Positions 29,133 to 38,201 of a DNA stretch of 64,000 bases are shown in pieces. Source of the DNA: Spongiibacteraceae bacterium UBA5047 (GTDB lineage: Bacteria; Pseudomonadota; Gammaproteobacteria; Pseudomonadales; Spongiibacteraceae); the NCBI GenBank assembly GCA_002415025.1, contig DIBR01000002.1, positions 1-64,000 of the forward strand, read 5' to 3'. Position 1 is the first letter of the stretch; every line of letters starts with the position of its first letter. The notes beneath the pieces were generated by a model, which was not told the origin of the DNA, did not search any database, and worked only from the letters and a program-made list of their open reading frames with translations. Made by a program: the position numbers and the translations under genes.

Positions 29133-29146
29133 AATAGTGTACTATA
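29133..29146. promoter_or_regulatory. Palindromic operator candidate, site 1
   Basis: AATAGTGTACTATA, a near-perfect inverted repeat (AATAGT-GT-ACTATA). It lies in the divergent promoter region between the GST gene (97 bases away) and the second Rieske gene (123 bases away). Near-identical sites occur at 41560, 57094 and 60419, each ahead of catabolic genes. The size and symmetry fit a TetR- or GntR-type repressor. Confidence 0.6.
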
Positions 29147-29268
29147 TTGGCTCGCCTGTCCGCGCTGCACTCGGGCGGGGCTGGTTGCGACTGATCTGGC
29201 CAGAAAATAATGACAACAAAAGCCCGCATTGCCGTGGCCGTGCGCACAAACCCGAACGAGGGAGCTGA

Positions 29269-30252
29269 ATGAGCAAGCGATTTCCCTTCCCGATACCCTT
29301 TGGCTGGTTTGCCGTTGCCCATGCGGATGAACTCAAGGCAGCCGAGCTGAAGTCGCTACAGTACTTCGGACGGGAGCTGCTGCTGTTTCGTGGCGAGTCG
29401 GGAGTGGCGGCCACGGTCGACAGCTATTGCCCACACCTCGGCGCGCATCTCGGTCGCGGTCGCGTCGTGGCCGATCATATTGCCTGTCCCTTTCACGCCT
29501 GGGAATTTACCGGCGAGGGACGGCTAGCAAAAATTCCCTACTGCGAACAAATGCCGGGGCGCGCCGAAAAAGAAGCGCCGCTGCGCGCCTACCCCACGGT
29601 TGAGCGCAACAACATGCTTTACGTTTGGTATCACCCGCACGGCGAGCCGCCGGCCTGGGATGTTGAAGCCTTGCCACAAGCCGGCGAAGGCGACTGGGCG
29701 CAAGCGCGCCGACAGGAATGGGTGGTTAAAACCATCCCCCAGGAGCTGATGGAAAACGTAGCAGACCCGATTCACTTCCTGTATGTGCACGGCACCAAAA
29801 CACTGCCAGACGCCACAATTCGCTACGAAGGCAGAAACTACTACAGCCGCCAGAATGCCGACATGCAAACCCCGAAAGGCATCGTGCCCGGCAGTATAGA
29901 AATACAGGGCACCGGGCCTGTAGGCGGTTGGACATTATTTTCCGGTATCTGCGACACCTTTCTGATGTCATTCACCACACCCATTGATGACGACCACACC
30001 CATATGCGTTTTGTGTTCTACAAAAAGAAGGTAAAGGGCGAGATTCCCAAGGGCGGCGTGGCCGATGCCATTATCGCCGACATCATCAAACAGTTCGAAG
30101 AAGACACGCCTATCTGGGAAGAAAAGCGCTACTGGGAGCAGCCAATGGTCTGTGCGAAAGACGGCCCCATTAACAAGTTCCGGCGCTGGTATTCCCAGTT
30201 CTACCCGGATGCGTCACCAGAAAACACGTCACCAGAAAACAAGGCAGGGTAA
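29269..30252 (+). CDS. Rieske non-heme iron oxygenase, second
   Basis: A 327-aa terminal oxygenase similar in layout to the one at 27222. Rieske ligands are Cys54/His56 (YCPHLGAHL) and Cys73/His76 (CPFHAWEF). The mononuclear site is Asn163-x2-Asp166-x2-His169-x4-His174. The C-terminus carries a repeated Ser-Pro-Glu-Asn tract. Ribosome site GAGGGAG-type just ahead. The acyl-CoA ligase follows after 5 bases, so they are one operon. Two non-identical KshA-type oxygenases within 2 kb suggest two hydroxylations of one substrate, or substrates of different size. No ferredoxin or reductase gene accompanies them. Confidence 0.88.
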   Translation: MSKRFPFPIPFGWFAVAHADELKAAELKSLQYFGRELLLFRGESGVAATVDSYCPHLGAHLGRGRVVADHIACPFHAWEFTGEGRLAKIPYCEQMPGRAEKEAPLRAYPTVERNNMLYVWYHPHGEPPAWDVEALPQAGEGDWAQARRQEWVVKTIPQELMENVADPIHFLYVHGTKTLPDATIRYEGRNYYSRQNADMQTPKGIVPGSIEIQGTGPVGGWTLFSGICDTFLMSFTTPIDDDHTHMRFVFYKKKVKGEIPKGGVADAIIADIIKQFEEDTPIWEEKRYWEQPMVCAKDGPINKFRRWYSQFYPDASPENTSPENKAG

Positions 30253-30257
30253 AGACG

Positions 30258-31916
30258 ATGCCAATCAGCGGGCATGACCAACTTAAAGCCGACCCCGCCT
30301 ATCAGGCACTTACGGGCCTCGGAGCCGAGTTCGAAATTGTTGAAGAAACAGTGCTTGGCCAACGCTTGCCGGTATTCAGGCAGCGGCATCAATCGCTGAT
30401 CGAATTATTGCTCGACAGCCAAAAGCACGGCGACAGAATTTTTATGGTGGATGGCGAGCGCCGTCTGTCTTACCGCCAGCATTTTGAACAGGTAAAAAGT
30501 GTTGCGCGCTATCTGGCAGAAACTCACGGAATTGCCAAGGGCGACCGGGTAGCGATATTTGCCGACAACAGCATTGAATGGGACGCCGCATTCTGGGCGG
30601 CGCAAAGCCTTGGCGCGATCGTTGTCGCCATGAATGGCTGGTGGACCGCGCAGGAATTCGAGCACGCCTGGCAGCTCACCCGCCCGGCACTGTTGCTGGG
30701 TGACAGCAAGCGACTCGCGCGCCTTGCGTCACTAAAAATTGATGCACCGGTAGTCGAGTTAGACAGCGAGTTTGCACGCGTCTATGCGCAGCCGTCGGAG
30801 TTGCCACAAACAGCGATAGATGAAGACGATCCGGCGCTGATTATGTTCACCAGCGGCACAACCGGCCGCGCCAAAGGCGCGTTGATCTCCCACCGCACAG
30901 AGGTCGGTTTCACCCACTGCAATCGCTTTGCCACCGCTTTTGGCATGGCCCAGTGGGGCATGAAACTATCCGACCGTCCGAGCGGTGTGACACTCGGCGT
31001 AGCGCCCTTCTTCCATATGTCGGGTCTCGGCGGACTCATGCTGCAAACCCGCGTTATGGGCGACACGGTGGTGCTCTACAAAGGGCGCTTTGAACCGGAA
31101 AAATTACTCGGCATGATCGAGCAGGAAAAGGTCAGTACCTTCACGGCTCTCGGCGGTATGGGCCCGCGCATTATCAACTGCCCCTCAGCAGATCGCTATG
31201 ATTTAAGCAGTCTCACCACGCTGATCTTTGGCGGCTCGCCGGTTCCCCACAGCGTACAGCAAGGCCTGCGCAAGGTATTTCCTAACGCACAGGCAACACC
31301 GGCCATTGGTTATGGCACCACCGAAACCGGCTCGGTGCCGGTGGGCTTTTCGGGTCAGGGCTTTATAGAACACCCCAGCGCAACCGGCGATATGAACGTG
31401 TTGCATGAGTTGGAAATTCGTGACGAAAACGGCACCGCATTGCCAGATGGCCAGGACGGACTGGTATGGGTGCGCAGCGCTTTCAATATGCTCGGCTACT
31501 GGAATAACCCTGAAGCGAGCGCAGAAGTTCTCGACCAGAACCGATGGTTGTGCACCGGTGATATCGGTCGCATCGAACAGGGCTTGCTGTATATCAACTC
31601 CCGCGCCAGAGACATGATTCTGCGCTCGGCTGAAAACATTTATCCCACAGAAATAGAAAACCGGCTTGATGCACATCCGCAAGTCAAAGAATCGGCAGTG
31701 TATGGTGTAGACGACGATGTTCATGGCCAGGCAGTGAAAGCGGTTGTTGTGATAAGCGAGCCGGAAGCTGCTACCGAAGCAGAACTCGCCGAATGGGTGG
31801 GTGAGGCGCTGGCCGCCTATAAGGTGCCCGCTCATTGGCGTCTAACGGATGAAGCACTGCCGCGCAATGCCACAGGCAAAGTATTAAAAGACCAGTTGCG
31901 TGCGCAGGATGCCTGA
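30258..31916 (+). CDS. Acyl-CoA synthetase (AMP-binding, FadD-like)
   Basis: A 552-aa ANL-family ligase that activates a carboxylic acid to its CoA thioester. The P-loop is LIMFTSGTTGRAKGALISH. GYGTTETGSVPVGF is the A5 motif, WLCTGDIGRIEQGLLYI and RDMILRSAENIYPTEIE form the hinge region, and the catalytic Lys is in NATGKVLKDQL. Substrate class cannot be read from sequence. It lies 5 bases after the second Rieske gene and is followed by an inverted repeat and an amidohydrolase-fold gene. This suits activation of an acid formed after oxidation of a ring or side chain. Confidence 0.9.
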   Translation: MPISGHDQLKADPAYQALTGLGAEFEIVEETVLGQRLPVFRQRHQSLIELLLDSQKHGDRIFMVDGERRLSYRQHFEQVKSVARYLAETHGIAKGDRVAIFADNSIEWDAAFWAAQSLGAIVVAMNGWWTAQEFEHAWQLTRPALLLGDSKRLARLASLKIDAPVVELDSEFARVYAQPSELPQTAIDEDDPALIMFTSGTTGRAKGALISHRTEVGFTHCNRFATAFGMAQWGMKLSDRPSGVTLGVAPFFHMSGLGGLMLQTRVMGDTVVLYKGRFEPEKLLGMIEQEKVSTFTALGGMGPRIINCPSADRYDLSSLTTLIFGGSPVPHSVQQGLRKVFPNAQATPAIGYGTTETGSVPVGFSGQGFIEHPSATGDMNVLHELEIRDENGTALPDGQDGLVWVRSAFNMLGYWNNPEASAEVLDQNRWLCTGDIGRIEQGLLYINSRARDMILRSAENIYPTEIENRLDAHPQVKESAVYGVDDDVHGQAVKAVVVISEPEAATEAELAEWVGEALAAYKVPAHWRLTDEALPRNATGKVLKDQLRAQDA

Positions 31917-31920
31917 TACG

Positions 31921-31983
31921 CTGCGCTTAATCAGGCCTACAAAGCCTATTGCGCCAAATTATTGTAGGCCCGAATAAGCGCAG
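31921..31983. repeat. Inverted repeat of the GTAGGCCCG family (BIME-like)
   Basis: Two 20-base arms (31921-31940 and 31964-31983), complementary at 18 of 20 positions, form a long hairpin in the ligase-amidohydrolase gap. The right arm, starting GTAGGCCCGAATAAGCGCAG, recurs in the three-copy array at 37567-38156 and singly at 59325. It behaves like a REP/BIME intergenic repeat; it could also limit transcription between the two genes. Confidence 0.7.
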
Positions 31984-32018
31984 CGTTTCGGGCGCTAGAA
32001 AACTTACGGAGCAATGAC

Positions 32019-32891
32019 ATGGCAATGCCCGGCAATATCGGTGTCATCGACTTGATGATGAACATCCCCGGCGAAGACCAAAGCGCCTGGTACGAATTCA
32101 TGAAGCCGATGCTGATGGACGAAGAAAGCCGGCAAATGTTCAAAATGCCCGTGCAGTATATGTTCAAGGATATTCCGGACAACGCCCAGTCCGATGACTA
32201 CATTGCCTACACCATTGCGCAGATGGACAAGCACGGCATCGAACGCGCGATGCTTAATATCAACGACGATCGATCGAGTACCGCCGAGGCTTTAAAACGC
32301 TACCCGGAACGATTTTTCGCGTCCTACGAATGTAATCCCAATCGCGGTATGGACGAGGTTCGTAAGATAGAACGGCTACACCGCGACTACAACATCAAGG
32401 CCGTTACCGGATTTGCATCGGGCTTGTGCCCGCAGGTGCCCTACAACGAAAACAAGTGGTATCCCATTTACGCCAAGCTGGTTGAGCTGGATATTCCCTT
32501 CTGCCCCTGCGTCGGCGTACCGGGGCCGCGTTTTCCGATGGCGCCGCAAAAAGTGGAACTACTCGATGAGGTTTGCTGGTTTTTTCCCGAGCTGAAAATT
32601 GTCATGCGTCACGGCGCGGAGCCCTGGGAAAAACTTGCCTGGAAGCTGATGCTCAAGTACCCGAACCTGTACTACATGACCAGCGCCTTCGCGCCCAAAC
32701 ACTACCCCGAAGAAATTGTAAAGTTTGCCAACAGCCGGGGCGCGGACAAAATCCTGTATGCGGGCTACTTCCCCATGGGCCTGTCACTGGATCGTATTTT
32801 CAAAGACATGCCAAACGTTCCCTTCAAAGACCACGTGTGGCCCAAATTCTTACGCGAGAACGCGATAAACGTGTTCAAGCTTGATAACTAG
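32019..32891 (+). CDS. Amidohydrolase-fold protein with altered metal site
   Basis: A 290-aa TIM-barrel protein of the amidohydrolase-2 family, the ACMSD-like group. Family landmarks are recognisable: a barrel strand VIDLMMNIP at the N-terminus, FFASYECNPNRG, VMRHGAEPWEKL and ILYAGYFPMG near the end. The usual first-strand metal motif (D-x-H or D-x-x-H) reads D-L-M-M-N, and the terminal FGSDFPH aspartate is replaced by A-G-Y. It may therefore not bind metal in the standard way; it could be a non-metal hydratase/decarboxylase-like or structural member. It lies 26 bases ahead of a HyuB-like gene. I am sure of the fold, not of the reaction. Confidence 0.72.
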   Translation: MAMPGNIGVIDLMMNIPGEDQSAWYEFMKPMLMDEESRQMFKMPVQYMFKDIPDNAQSDDYIAYTIAQMDKHGIERAMLNINDDRSSTAEALKRYPERFFASYECNPNRGMDEVRKIERLHRDYNIKAVTGFASGLCPQVPYNENKWYPIYAKLVELDIPFCPCVGVPGPRFPMAPQKVELLDEVCWFFPELKIVMRHGAEPWEKLAWKLMLKYPNLYYMTSAFAPKHYPEEIVKFANSRGADKILYAGYFPMGLSLDRIFKDMPNVPFKDHVWPKFLRENAINVFKLDN

Positions 32892-32917
32892 CGCAGAAAA
32901 CAGCGCGGAGGTATTTC

Positions 32918-34738
32918 ATGCCTTACGAACTTAATCGCCGTCTGGCCGCACGCCGGCCAGCGCTTCCTACCAACGCCGAGGTTGATACCGTAACCGCCGG
33001 TATTGTTCGCGGTGCCTTTGAAACTATCTGTTTTGAGGTCGCCACCCACGTTGCCCGCACCGCTACCTCGGCCATGATCAACCAGTCCAACGAGCGCAAC
33101 GCCAGCATTATTGATGCTCATGGTCGCTTGGCCGGACTGTCGGTGGGCATCCCCCAGCTGATGTTTATCTCGCCGCTGTCGGTGCGTTATGCACTGGAGC
33201 ATAAAGACCAGGACGACTGGGGGCCGGGTGATGTATTTGTCGGCAACGACCCCTACGCCGGTGGTGGCCACCTGCCGGACTACAACGTATTTGCGCCGGT
33301 CTTTGACAACAGTGGCGAGCTGCTCATGCTGCAGGCCATTCAGTGTCATCAGGGCGACACGGGCGGTAAAGATCCCGGCGGATTTTCTCCGGATGCGCTG
33401 GATCTATGGGCAGAAGGCCTGATTATTCCCGGCCTCAAATTGCTCCATCGCGGCAAGCCCCGCCGCGACGTGATGGAGCTGCTGATTCGCAACAACCGCT
33501 TGCGCGAGTTTTCCGGCGATATCTGGTCCATGATCGGCGCAGCGCAATTGGGCGCGCGCAAGCTGCAGGAGCTGGTCGAGCAGTACGGCGCCGATGTAGT
33601 GAAGGCCGCCATCAACACCAATATCGATATCACCGAAAAGCGTTTTCGCGAGCAAATCAAACAGTGGCCCGACGGTGATTACGAAGCGGACGTGTATATC
33701 GACCACGACCCGGCGGGCAACAAAGATATCCATGTGCACGTAAACTGCAAAATTGCCGGTGACGGCTTGACGGTCGATTTTACCGGCACAGATGCGCGGC
33801 CGGAACTGGCCGCCGTATGGAATACCTTTTCCAACACGCGCGGTTACGCGGCGGCGCAACTGGCCGCCATGATTGACCCCTCCATTCCGAAGAACGAAGG
33901 CCTGTTTGACGCGATAAATCTCGTGGTGCCCGAAGGCTCCATTCTCAACCCGCCCGACAACAAACCCGTGGTCCTCGGCGCCTTTCATCCGGCGGTGGAA
34001 GTGGGCGAGGCCATTTGCATTGCACTGTCGTCCATTGTTCCCGAGCGCGCATCGCCACAGGTTTACAAAATAGGCATGCCCAATGTGGTATTCGGTTTTC
34101 GCAACGACGGTTCCATGTGGATGGACTCGGGTGTGGACGTGCGCGGCTCCGACGCCTCGGCGGTGCAAGACGTTGATGGCTGGGGCTCCATGTGTAGCGC
34201 ACTGGGCAACCTGATTTTGCAAACCGCCGAAGAGGGCGAGAGTACCTTTCCCGTTCGGCACCTTGGTCGTGAGCTGACCACCGACACCGGAGGTGCCGGC
34301 AAATGGCGTGGGCAGCCCGGCACCAAAAATATCAAGCAACTGCTGGAGCCGGGTAACGCCTCCTGCTGGATGGTGTCAATGGCGCACCCCCTGCGCGGCA
34401 TGCAGGGTGGCCACGATGCCGCGCCTTATGGCAACCGTTTTATGGTGGGCACCGAACAGGAATATGCTATCGACAATGCCGCCTTCAATGTGCCCATGCC
34501 GGCGGGCGCCGTCATGGCGTATCAATACGGCGGCGGTGGCGGTTTTGGCAACCCGCTGGAACGCGATCCCGAGGCGGTAAAAGAAGATGTGCTCGATGAG
34601 CTGGTGAGTCTGCAGGCGGCGCGCAGCCAATACGGCGTTGTGCTGGTCGGCGAGCTTGCAGATTACGATCTGAAAGTAGATCACGCAGCCACCGACGCGC
34701 TGCGGCGCGAGATGGCAACCAGCCAGGAGAGCGCTTGA
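32918..34738 (+). CDS. Hydantoinase B/oxoprolinase-family subunit
   Basis: A 606-aa HyuB-type protein with AMINQSNERNASIIDAHGRL, VFVGNDPYAGGGHLPDYNVF, QCHQGDTGGKDPGG and the C-terminal YGGGGGFGNPLERDPEAV. Together with the HyuA-like product it would form an ATP-dependent hydantoinase, oxoprolinase or carboxylase. Its stop overlaps the HyuA start by one base (TGATG). It differs in length and gene order from the larger HyuB of the Apc-like operon (B before A here, A before B there), so the two sets are separate systems. No small zinc subunit is present here, so acetone-carboxylase function is less well supported. Confidence 0.87.
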   Translation: MPYELNRRLAARRPALPTNAEVDTVTAGIVRGAFETICFEVATHVARTATSAMINQSNERNASIIDAHGRLAGLSVGIPQLMFISPLSVRYALEHKDQDDWGPGDVFVGNDPYAGGGHLPDYNVFAPVFDNSGELLMLQAIQCHQGDTGGKDPGGFSPDALDLWAEGLIIPGLKLLHRGKPRRDVMELLIRNNRLREFSGDIWSMIGAAQLGARKLQELVEQYGADVVKAAINTNIDITEKRFREQIKQWPDGDYEADVYIDHDPAGNKDIHVHVNCKIAGDGLTVDFTGTDARPELAAVWNTFSNTRGYAAAQLAAMIDPSIPKNEGLFDAINLVVPEGSILNPPDNKPVVLGAFHPAVEVGEAICIALSSIVPERASPQVYKIGMPNVVFGFRNDGSMWMDSGVDVRGSDASAVQDVDGWGSMCSALGNLILQTAEEGESTFPVRHLGRELTTDTGGAGKWRGQPGTKNIKQLLEPGNASCWMVSMAHPLRGMQGGHDAAPYGNRFMVGTEQEYAIDNAAFNVPMPAGAVMAYQYGGGGGFGNPLERDPEAVKEDVLDELVSLQAARSQYGVVLVGELADYDLKVDHAATDALRREMATSQESA

Positions 34739-36828
34739 TGAGTTACCGCATTGGCATCGATATCGGTGGAACATTTACCGACTTTGTTCTCTACGACAAC
34801 AGTGCGCCATCGCATTCGGCGGTGAGCATTCACAAGGAACTCTCCACGCCGGACGATAACTCTCGCGGCGTAATGAATGGTCTCGAACAGCTGGCAAAAA
34901 AATCCGGGCAGGATTTGCGAACTTTCCTGACAAATACCGAGGCCCTGATTCACGGCACCACCGTAGCTGACAACGCGCTCATTGAAGGCAAGGGCGCAAC
35001 GGTGGGTCTGCTCACAACCGAAGGCTTTCGCGACGAAATAGACTTGCGCCGGGGCTACAAGGAAGATATCTGGGATGTGCGCCTGGAGCCGCCCAAAGCC
35101 ATTGTGCCGCGTCGGCGCAGGCTCACCGTTAAGGAGCGCGTTGCCGCCAGTGGCGACATTGTAGCGCCGCTCGATGAAAACGCAGCGCGTCTGGCTATCA
35201 AACAACTGGCCAAACAGGGCGTCGATTCCGTGGCGATTGTGACCCTGTTTTCCTTTGTAAACCCATCCCATGAACAGCGCCTTGCCGAACTGGTGCGCGA
35301 GGAAATGCCCAGTGCTGCGCTGTCACTCTCGCATTTGATTATGCCCAAGGCGCCGGAGTTTGAACGGGCCAGCACAACCATCGTCAACGCCTTTGTGAAC
35401 CCGCGTGTTACGGCCTATCTGGACAAGCTCGTGGATAAACTGCACGCCGCCGGTTACCAGCACGAACTGCTGGCCATGCAATGCAGTGGCGGCGTGATGT
35501 CGCGCGAATTTATTCGGCAAAAGCCCATTGTGGTTCTCGCTTCCGGCCCCGCCGGTGGTGTGATGGGTGGCGCCGAGCTGGGCAAAAGCAAGGGCGCCAG
35601 CAACCTCCTGTGTGTGGATATGGGCGGCACCAGCTACGATGTATCGGTTGTGAAAAATGGCATTGCCCCGGCTGAACCCGGCTGGAACTGGCACCACCGC
35701 TATCTGGTGGGTTTGCCCATGGTCAGTGTGGTGACCGTCGGCGCCGGTGGCGGTTCCATCGCCAGTGTGAAATCCGGCATGCTGCAAGTCGGCCCGGAAA
35801 GTGCAGGTTCAGACCCCGGCCCGGTGTGTTATGGCAACGGCGGCACGCGGCCAACCGTTACCGACGCCAACCTGGTGCTCGGTTTATTGTCTGACGAGTC
35901 GGAATTTGCCGGCGGCAGTTTTTCCCTGTCGCGCAAAGGCGTAGACGAAGCCTTTCATGAACACCTTGCCGGGCCAATGGCCTACAGCATTGAAGAGGCC
36001 GCCTTTGATGTGTGGCGGGTGGTCAATGCCAATATGACCCAGGCTGTGCGCCGCGTTACCGCTGAAAAAGGCACGCGCACCAGCGAACTGACCATGCTCG
36101 CTTACGGCGGCAACGGGCCGGTGTTTGCGGGCGTACAGGCAAAAGAACTGGGGATAAAGCGCATACTGGTGCCGCGCACCTCACCCACCTTTTCTGCCTC
36201 GGGCGTGTTGTCGGCCGACCTGCTGATTGACGAAGAAAAATCCTACTTGCGACCGGCAGGCAGCGCCAGTACCGATGAACTTGCAGGCCTATGGCAGAGT
36301 CTGGCGGAATCAGCCACCGGGTATTTTGTCGGCGCTGAGGTCAAGGCCGACAACATTCAGTACAGCTACTTGTTGAATCTTCGTTACCCCGGCCAGAACT
36401 GGAGCCTGTCTGTTGCCGTCACCGAGCAGCAAGGCGTCAGCAGCACCGGGTTTATTACGCCGGAAAAACTGGCCGCCGTTGTCGACGGATTTCACGCCCA
36501 GCATGAAGCGGAGTACTCCTATGCCCGCCGCGAGGAGCAACCCGAAATCACCGGCGTCAGGTTAATCACGCGCGCCGCGAGTCCAAAGCCTCCCTTGGGG
36601 CAAGGCAAAATCAGCGAGCAGCGTGTCTGCAAAGCGAGCAGAAGCCGCCGCGCCAATCTCGGTGAAGGCTATGCCGACACGCCCGTTTTCACCGGGCCGA
36701 AACTAGTGCCCGGCGATGTTGTTCAGGGCCCGGCCATTATCGAAGAAGTGTTTACCACCATTGTGGTCTACCCCGGCTGGAAAGCGGTACTGGACGACGC
36801 CGGCGACTATGTGTTGATTTTCCTGTAG
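34738..36828 (+). CDS. Hydantoinase A/oxoprolinase-family ATPase subunit
   Basis: A 696-aa HyuA-type ASKHA ATPase. Phosphate loop GIDIGGTFTDFVLYDN at the start; CVDMGGTSYDVSVV near residue 295; GAGGGSIASVKSG and GPESAGSDPGPVCYGNGG; C-terminal beta domain GPAIIEEVFTTIVVYPGW. The ATG at 34738 overlaps the HyuB stop codon and is preferred to the in-frame TTG at 34735. The reaction is not determined: lactam or hydantoin ring opening, or ketone carboxylation. Its place between an amidohydrolase and an SDR in a ring-degradation block makes hydrolysis or carboxylation of a cyclic or ketone intermediate plausible. Confidence 0.87.
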   Translation: MSYRIGIDIGGTFTDFVLYDNSAPSHSAVSIHKELSTPDDNSRGVMNGLEQLAKKSGQDLRTFLTNTEALIHGTTVADNALIEGKGATVGLLTTEGFRDEIDLRRGYKEDIWDVRLEPPKAIVPRRRRLTVKERVAASGDIVAPLDENAARLAIKQLAKQGVDSVAIVTLFSFVNPSHEQRLAELVREEMPSAALSLSHLIMPKAPEFERASTTIVNAFVNPRVTAYLDKLVDKLHAAGYQHELLAMQCSGGVMSREFIRQKPIVVLASGPAGGVMGGAELGKSKGASNLLCVDMGGTSYDVSVVKNGIAPAEPGWNWHHRYLVGLPMVSVVTVGAGGGSIASVKSGMLQVGPESAGSDPGPVCYGNGGTRPTVTDANLVLGLLSDESEFAGGSFSLSRKGVDEAFHEHLAGPMAYSIEEAAFDVWRVVNANMTQAVRRVTAEKGTRTSELTMLAYGGNGPVFAGVQAKELGIKRILVPRTSPTFSASGVLSADLLIDEEKSYLRPAGSASTDELAGLWQSLAESATGYFVGAEVKADNIQYSYLLNLRYPGQNWSLSVAVTEQQGVSSTGFITPEKLAAVVDGFHAQHEAEYSYARREEQPEITGVRLITRAASPKPPLGQGKISEQRVCKASRSRRANLGEGYADTPVFTGPKLVPGDVVQGPAIIEEVFTTIVVYPGWKAVLDDAGDYVLIFL

Positions 36829-36861
36829 GAGCCTGCCGAGCAGGCGAGCAGAAGGAGAACC

Positions 36862-37602
36862 ATGAACCTGTTCGACATGAGCGGCAAAGTGGTATTAATC
36901 ACCGGCGGCAGTCGCGGCCTCGGTCGCGCCATGGCGCTGGCGTTTGCCAGTCAGGGCGCCGACATTGTTGTCGCCAGTCGCAAGCAGGATAACTGCGATG
37001 CGGTTTGTCGCGAGATAGAAGCGCTGGGCCGCAAGGCACTGGCCCATGCCTGTCATGTTGGCCATTGGAACGAACTGGAAGGTCTGGTTAACGCGGCATT
37101 TGACACTTTCGGCAAAGTAGACGTGCTGATCAACAACGCCGGTATGTCACCGGTCGTACCCACTTCACTGGATACCAGCGAAGCCCTGTTCGACAAAGTT
37201 GTGGGGCTTAATTTCAAAGGGCCATTTCGGTTGATGGCGCTGGTCGGCAGTCGCATGGTGCAGGGTGAAGGAGGCTCCATCATCAATATCAGTAGCAGCG
37301 GGGCGCTGCGCCCGCGCCCGCATTTTGCGCCCTACGCCGCATCCAAAGCGGCCTTGAATACCCTGACCGAAGCCTTTGCCCAGGAGTTTGCACCGAAGGT
37401 ACGCGTCAACACCATTTCGCCCGGCACCTTTCGCACCGACATCGCCAAAGCCTGGCCGCCGGAGCTGGAAGAAAAAGTTCCCGTGGCCATGGGGCGCTAC
37501 GGCGAGCCGGAAGAAATTGTCAGCACCGCCTTGTACCTGGCCAGCGATGCATCCGGTTATACCACCGGTGCGATTATTCGGGTCGATGGCGGGTTGTTGT
37601 AA
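36862..37602 (+). CDS. Short-chain dehydrogenase/reductase (FabG-like)
   Basis: A 246-aa classical SDR. It has the cofactor motif LITGGSRGLGRAMALAFASQ, the NNAG motif INNAGMSPVVP and the catalytic S-Y-x3-K set: Ser in ISSSGALRP, and YAASKAAL. It likely oxidises or reduces a hydroxy/keto group on an intermediate. An AAGGAG ribosome site precedes the ATG. Its last eleven codons (GAIIRVDGGLL and stop) recur twice downstream as the start of each unit in a tandem repeat array, with only synonymous changes. It belongs to the catabolic run starting at 29.2 kb. Confidence 0.92.
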   Translation: MNLFDMSGKVVLITGGSRGLGRAMALAFASQGADIVVASRKQDNCDAVCREIEALGRKALAHACHVGHWNELEGLVNAAFDTFGKVDVLINNAGMSPVVPTSLDTSEALFDKVVGLNFKGPFRLMALVGSRMVQGEGGSIINISSSGALRPRPHFAPYAASKAALNTLTEAFAQEFAPKVRVNTISPGTFRTDIAKAWPPELEEKVPVAMGRYGEPEEIVSTALYLASDASGYTTGAIIRVDGGLL

Positions 37603-38156
37603 TTATTATTCGCCTGCAGGGCAGGCTCCTACATGCGCCGGTGAGAGATTTTTTAGTAGGCCCGTATAAGCGCAGCGTTGCGGGCATCGCGGAGCTGCCT
37701 GATACGTTTCACTTAGTCAGGCCTACAGAAAACTTCACGAGCAGGACTTGCTAAAGTAGGTGCCATCATTCGGGTTGATGGCGGGTTGTTGTAATCATTA
37801 TTCGCCTGCAGGGCAGGCTCCTGCATGCGCCGGTGGGAGATTTTTAGTAGGTCCGTATAAGCGCAGCGTTGCGGGCATCGCGGAGCTGCCTGATACGTTT
37901 CACTTAATCAGGCCTACGTAATCAGGCCTACGAAAAGCTTCACGAGCAGGGCTTGCTAAAAATAGGTGCCATCATTCGGGTTGATGGCGGGTTGTTGTAA
38001 TTATTATTCGCCTGCAAGGCAGGCTCCTACATGCGCCGGTGGAAGATTTTTTAGTAGGCCCGTATAAGCGCCGCGTTGCGGGCATCGCGGAGCCGCCTGA
38101 TACGTTTCACTTAATCAGGCCTACAGAAAACTTCACGAGCAGGGCTTGATAAAGTA
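37567..38156. repeat. Three-copy tandem repeat (192/206/192 bp) including the SDR 3' end
   Basis: Copies are 37567-37758, 37759-37964 and 37965-38156. Each begins with the codons for GAIIRVDGGLL plus TAA, continues with an element like the arms at 45283, then a GTAGGCCCGTATAAGCGCAG-family element. The middle copy is 14 bases longer because a TAATCAGGCCTACG-type segment is doubled. In copies 2 and 3 the coding remnant differs from the real gene at three third-codon positions, all silent. No gene was found in the 599-base gap 37603-38201 apart from this array. Confidence 0.9.
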
Positions 38157-38201
38157 AACATACAAGCCTGCCCTGCAGGCGAACGAAAAAAAGGAAAAAC
38201 C

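Noticed and set aside
34681..35271. 196-aa minus-strand frame over the HyuB/HyuA junction
   Set aside because: Shadow of the coding strand; high-GC antisense frames of this size are common throughout the window.
37567..38156. Three regularly spaced repeats that could look like a CRISPR array
   Set aside because: Units of about 192 bp are contiguous, carry coding remnants and have no spacers; this is a tandem duplication.
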